A stretch of 64,000 nt of DNA, taken from NCBI GenBank assembly GCA_025936825.1, contig JAICSO010000012.1, positions 62,001 to 126,000 on the forward strand, in the 5' to 3' direction. A program made the position numbers and the translations under genes. Positions 60,172-64,000 of the stretch are shown here, piece after piece. This DNA is from Terriglobales bacterium. Its GTDB lineage: Bacteria > Acidobacteriota > Terriglobia > Terriglobales > Acidobacteriaceae. Position 1 is the first letter of the stretch. Each line of letters starts with the position of its first letter. Below the pieces are notes generated by a model. It saw only the letters and a list, made by a program, of their open reading frames with translations. It did no database searches and was not told the DNA's origin.

Positions 60172-60313
60172 GTTTGTGTCCGGCTTTTGAACCAAAATTG
60201 ATTCTGGCCCGCTGTTTGCTAGCGCCTCCCCCCTCAACACTACTCTTTCAGGCAACCCCAAAGCAGAACTGTTCCTCTTTAATGAGTCTCGATTTCACGA
60301 GCTCTCGACGGCC

Positions 60314-62170
60314 ATGCGCACACGACAAACCTTCGTCTCCATCACTTTTGCCCTCAGTTTCCTGGCACTATGCTCAACCGGCTCTGCACAAGCCGCATCG
60401 CCATGTCCGCTGAGCACCACCAATCCGTCCGTAACTGTTTGTACGCCTACGCCGAATGCGCTGGTGCAGAGCGCAGTCAACGTCGTTGCCGGTACGACCG
60501 ATACAAACACCGTCACAGCAGTGCAGATCTATCTCGATAACAAGCTGTACACGACGGTTCATGCGAACTCCATTAACACGTTCGTGACTGTTCCTATTGG
60601 GTACCACCTGATCACCGTGCAGGGGTGGGACTCGACAGGGGCAACATTCAAGACCAACGTTCCGGTGGCCATGCAGCCGCCATGTGCATTGAACCAGGCA
60701 AACCAGAGCATGACGATCTGTTCACTGGTGCCAGGATCAGTCGTGAGCCAGCCATTTCATGTCGTCGCGGCTGCGAACGACACCAACCCTGTGAAGTCAA
60801 TGACGCTGTTCATTGACGGGGTGGGTAAAGGCGGAATTTCCAATTCTGCGATTCTCGACATGTATGTGAGTAATCTAACCGTCGGTTCTCATTCGATTGC
60901 CGTGCAGGCTCAGGACAGCACCGGAGTGCTGTTCAAGCAGCGCTTCGACATCAAAGTGACCGCTGCCTCGCAAGGGCTAGCGAATCTGAAGCACATCATT
61001 TTCTTCGCGCAGGAGAACCGCGGATTCGACGACTACTTCGGCATGCTGGGGCAGTACAAGGCCTCTCTCGGATTGGCAAATGATGTCGATGGACTGAACC
61101 TCAATGCCGCCATTCCCAATACACAAGGGCAGCTTGTTCATCCGTTTCATTACCAAACCGTCTGCACCGAGAATCTCAGTCCCTCGTGGAACGAAAGCCA
61201 CGCGGATGTGGATGGTGGCCTGATGGATGGCTTTATGAGGAGTTCGACTTCGGTGCCCTCTACGATTGATCCCACCGGCACCCGCGCCATGGGCTACTAC
61301 ACTCAGGCGGACTTGCCTTACTACTACGAGTTGGCGGCGCGGTTTGCCACCAGTGATCGATGGTTCTCGCCGGTTTTGACCAACACAATTCCCAACCGGT
61401 TTTATCTGTTTACGGCGACGTCATGGGGCAATGCGTTTCCGGTAAATCCGCCGTCGGGTGGATTCACGCAGCCGACGATCTTCGACCACCTGGATCAGGC
61501 AGGGGTGAGCTGGCGTTACTACTACCAGGATGGGCCTTCGTCTGCGCTGATCCAGCAGTTCTCGACTTATCGGCGCGACGCGGCCAAGGTGGTGCCGATC
61601 AGCAACTGGGCGACAGACCTTCAGAATCCTTCAACGTTGCCGTCGGTGATCTTTATCGAGCGCGCGGGAGTTTCCGGGCTGGATGAGCATCCGGGCGCCA
61701 ATATTCAAAAGGGAGCGGCGGACGCGGCGAACATCATCAACACCTTCATCAACAGTCCGTCGTGGCCGACATCGGCGTTCATCCTCACTTATGACGAGGG
61801 CGGTGGCTTGTACGAGCATGTCCTCCCCGGACGCGAGATCAAGCCGGACAATTTAGCCCCGATACTGCGATCAACTGACAAGCCGGGCGATTTCAACCAG
61901 ACGGGATTCCGCGTACCGCTGGTGGTCGTCTCGCCATGGGTGAAACCGAGTTTCGTCTCGCATACGACGAGAGATTACACGTCGATCCTGCGTCTGATCG
62001 AAGATACGTTCAATGTCGCGCCGCTGACGCTTCGCGACAAGAACGCGGACAACATGATGGAATTCTTCGATTTCTCAGCAGGGCCTCGTTTGCTGACGCC
62101 TCCACCGCTTCCTGCGCAGCCGACGAACGGGACCTGCAATAACAATCTAGAGAAGGCGCCTGGGTTCTAA
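60314..62170 (+). CDS. Secreted phosphoesterase/phospholipase C-family protein with N-terminal Ig-like repeats
   Basis: LKHIIFFAQENRGFDDYFGML, DRWFSPVLTNTIPNRFYLFTATSWG, FILTYDEGGGLYEHV, RVPLVVVSPWVKPSFVSHTTRDYTSILRLIEDTF. Confidence 0.9.
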   Translation: MRTRQTFVSITFALSFLALCSTGSAQAASPCPLSTTNPSVTVCTPTPNALVQSAVNVVAGTTDTNTVTAVQIYLDNKLYTTVHANSINTFVTVPIGYHLITVQGWDSTGATFKTNVPVAMQPPCALNQANQSMTICSLVPGSVVSQPFHVVAAANDTNPVKSMTLFIDGVGKGGISNSAILDMYVSNLTVGSHSIAVQAQDSTGVLFKQRFDIKVTAASQGLANLKHIIFFAQENRGFDDYFGMLGQYKASLGLANDVDGLNLNAAIPNTQGQLVHPFHYQTVCTENLSPSWNESHADVDGGLMDGFMRSSTSVPSTIDPTGTRAMGYYTQADLPYYYELAARFATSDRWFSPVLTNTIPNRFYLFTATSWGNAFPVNPPSGGFTQPTIFDHLDQAGVSWRYYYQDGPSSALIQQFSTYRRDAAKVVPISNWATDLQNPSTLPSVIFIERAGVSGLDEHPGANIQKGAADAANIINTFINSPSWPTSAFILTYDEGGGLYEHVLPGREIKPDNLAPILRSTDKPGDFNQTGFRVPLVVVSPWVKPSFVSHTTRDYTSILRLIEDTFNVAPLTLRDKNADNMMEFFDFSAGPRLLTPPPLPAQPTNGTCNNNLEKAPGF

Positions 62171-62363
62171 CGGCGCGATTTTTTTTGCCTTTGTCCAAAG
62201 GTGAAGCCATCTTGGCATGGGGGGCCCATGCCGGGCCTCCGCTTGTGGAAAACCTGCTTGTCTTCCTGCACTTACGGCTGTTTGCCGAACCTATGTAGCT
62301 AATACAAACCGTAGTGGTCCCTGCTAAGGTGAACGCAAGCGTCTCAAATCAGATTGAGACAGG

Positions 62364-62687
62364 TTGTGGGCACTCTGGAGGGCTTGCCGGATGTTGCGTT
62401 ATGTCCGATCGAGTTCCGTTGTCTCGCGGGTGATTGCTGAAGAAACCCTGATCGTGCCGGTCCGGCGCGGCGTAGGCGACCTCGCTTCTATCTACAGCCT
62501 TAATCCTGCCGCGAGTTCCATCTGGAATGCCATCTCAGAGCCTCGTACCCAAAATGAAATCATTGAATTGCTGCAGCAGGAATTCGATGCGCCAACAAAA
62601 GCGGTGGTCTCCGACGTGGACGCATTTCTGTCAGAGATGAGTGCGGCTGGCCTGGTTGAAACGACCGAGGTCGAGGTCGCTGCATGA
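62364..62687 (+). CDS. PqqD-family peptide chaperone (RiPP recognition element)
   Basis: YSLNPAASSIWNAISEPRTQNEIIELLQQEFDAPTKAVVSDVDAFLSEMSAAGLVE. Confidence 0.88.
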   Translation: MWALWRACRMLRYVRSSSVVSRVIAEETLIVPVRRGVGDLASIYSLNPAASSIWNAISEPRTQNEIIELLQQEFDAPTKAVVSDVDAFLSEMSAAGLVETTEVEVAA

Positions 62688-63946
62688 CGCTGACGAAGTC
62701 ATCGTACGGCGAGTTTAGCCTCGATCTGCACCAGCGCGTAGGAGAGAAACGTATCCCGATAGAGGTTTCTCTCGAAGTGACGCGACGCTGCCCGCTCGAG
62801 TGCCAGCACTGCTACAACAACCTGCCCATGAGTGATCTTGGCGCGCGTAATCGCGAGTTGAGCAAGCAAGAGTATTTCGCATTGCTGGATGAACTCGCGG
62901 ATATGGGCGTGTTGTGGGTGCTTTTCACGGGCGGCGAGATCTTCGCACGCAAAGATTTCCTTGAGATATACACCCATGCCAAGAGCAAAGGATTTCTGAT
63001 TACGCTGTTTACGAACGGCATCCTGATCAACGAGAAGATTGCCGATTATCTGCGCGAATACCCGCCGTTTGGAATCGAGATCACCCTCTACGGTCGAACC
63101 AAAGAAACCTACGAGACCCTCACCGCCATGCCCGGCAGCTACGACCGTTGCATGCGCGGCATACGACTGCTGTTGGATCGTGGGCTGCCGCTGAAACTGA
63201 AGACTGTAGGTACGAGCATTAACAAACACGAAGTTCGCGAGATGAGAAGATTCGCCGAGGAGGAACTCGGCGTGGAATTCAAGTTTGATGCTCTTCTCAA
63301 TCCCCGTATTGACTGTTCGCGTGCTCCGCTGGGTATCAGGCTTTCGCCGGATGAGGTGGTTTCTCTGGATCTGCAGTGGCAGAAACTGGCGGATGCCCAC
63401 CGACAATCCTTGGATCGAGAATTGGCCTCTCCCAATTACGGCAGCGATGCCGTTTACGGCTGTGGAGGCGGTATAAAAAGCTTCGCCATCGATCCGTATG
63501 GAATGATGAGTATCTGCGTACTCTCTCATCGTGACACCTATGACATTCGCCAGGGCAGTGTTCGCGCCGGGTGGGAGAAATTCTTATTCGAGGTGCGTGA
63601 GAAGAAGCGTACTCGACCTTCGAAATGCATAACCTGTCGGCTTCATTCGGTCTGCAGTATGTGCCCGGCGAACGGTGAACTCGAAAACGGCGATCCGGAG
63701 TCCCCGGTGGAATTCCTATGCGAAGTAGCGCATTTGCGGGCGGCGGCTTTGGGATTCACCGTGCCCGAACACGGGGAGTGTGAATTGTGTAGCGCTGCCG
63801 GGCGTGTCCTTCTGCGGGAGCGTGCCGATCGAGTTTTGGCCGGCAGCGATCTTCCCGCCTGGAATCGGAATTCGACCTTGCTGCCAATATTGAGTAATTC
63901 GGCGGGCATTTCCGCGGGCTGTGGGGGATGCGCGGCGAGTGCGTAG
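62684..63946 (+). CDS. Radical SAM/SPASM peptide-modifying protein
   Basis: CPLECQHCYN (CX3CX2C), LFTGGEIFARKDF, SPASM region CGGGIKSFAIDPYGMMSICVLSHR...CITCRLHSVCSMCPANGELENG. Confidence 0.93.
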   Translation: MTLTKSSYGEFSLDLHQRVGEKRIPIEVSLEVTRRCPLECQHCYNNLPMSDLGARNRELSKQEYFALLDELADMGVLWVLFTGGEIFARKDFLEIYTHAKSKGFLITLFTNGILINEKIADYLREYPPFGIEITLYGRTKETYETLTAMPGSYDRCMRGIRLLLDRGLPLKLKTVGTSINKHEVREMRRFAEEELGVEFKFDALLNPRIDCSRAPLGIRLSPDEVVSLDLQWQKLADAHRQSLDRELASPNYGSDAVYGCGGGIKSFAIDPYGMMSICVLSHRDTYDIRQGSVRAGWEKFLFEVREKKRTRPSKCITCRLHSVCSMCPANGELENGDPESPVEFLCEVAHLRAAALGFTVPEHGECELCSAAGRVLLRERADRVLAGSDLPAWNRNSTLLPILSNSAGISAGCGGCAASA

Positions 63947-63963
63947 ATGTCGAGGGGGCAATC

Positions 63964-64000
63964 ATGAGTGACAACTCGGAGCAGCGGCTCAAGAAAAAGT
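63964..64000 (+). CDS. Start of a further small ORF in the PqqD/radical SAM operon, truncated by window end
   Basis: GAGGGGG Shine-Dalgarno-like run, then ATGAGTGACAACTCGGAGCAGCGGCTCAAGAAAAAG (MSDNSEQRLKKK...). Confidence 0.45.
   Translation, partial: MSDNSEQRLKKK

Overview
The window looks like an ordinary high-GC bacterial chromosome segment, probably Acidobacteriota. That assignment rests on gene style and repeat style, not on a search. I found about 60 supportable protein genes, one tRNA-Arg(TCT), and no rRNA, transposase, prophage or CRISPR array. Main blocks: (1) a xylan-use block at the left edge (GH3 C-terminus, GPH symporter, GH10 xylanase); (2) housekeeping genes rnhB, rpsT, phoH, ybeY, CBS/HlyC protein, era; (3) a compact 13.2-20.0 kb operon joining an SPFH/zinc-ribbon protein, a SpeD-like protein, two DUF4178 proteins, a small membrane protein, DUF350, a membrane SpeE-like aminopropyltransferase and a Tat-type amine-oxidase-like flavoprotein; (4) a 24.4-35.2 kb lipid-type cluster (two NAD_binding_4/FAR-like reductases, pyruvyl transferase, two AMP ligases, enoyl-CoA hydratase, ACP, lipid kinase) followed by a split Trx/VKOR pair; (5) gap-pgk-macro domain-HAD-tpiA; (6) the dapD/dapA/dapB/lysC/asd lysine block, in which DapA has a Cys-rich C-terminal extension; (7) an ECF sigma/anti-sigma/DUF4097 block; (8) a PqqD-radical SAM/SPASM pair running off the right edge. 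The most striking signal outside genes is several classes of structured intergenic repeats. One is a set of heptad/octad tandem-repeat elements with unrelated sequences but the same architecture. Another is a three-hairpin element with covarying stems and a GNRA-like loop, lying just 5' of start codons in 3 of 4 copies. A third is a two-hairpin GGCACGA..TCGTGCC element, clustered next to a PD-(D/E)XK-like gene and also fused to the 5' end of the GH10 ORF.
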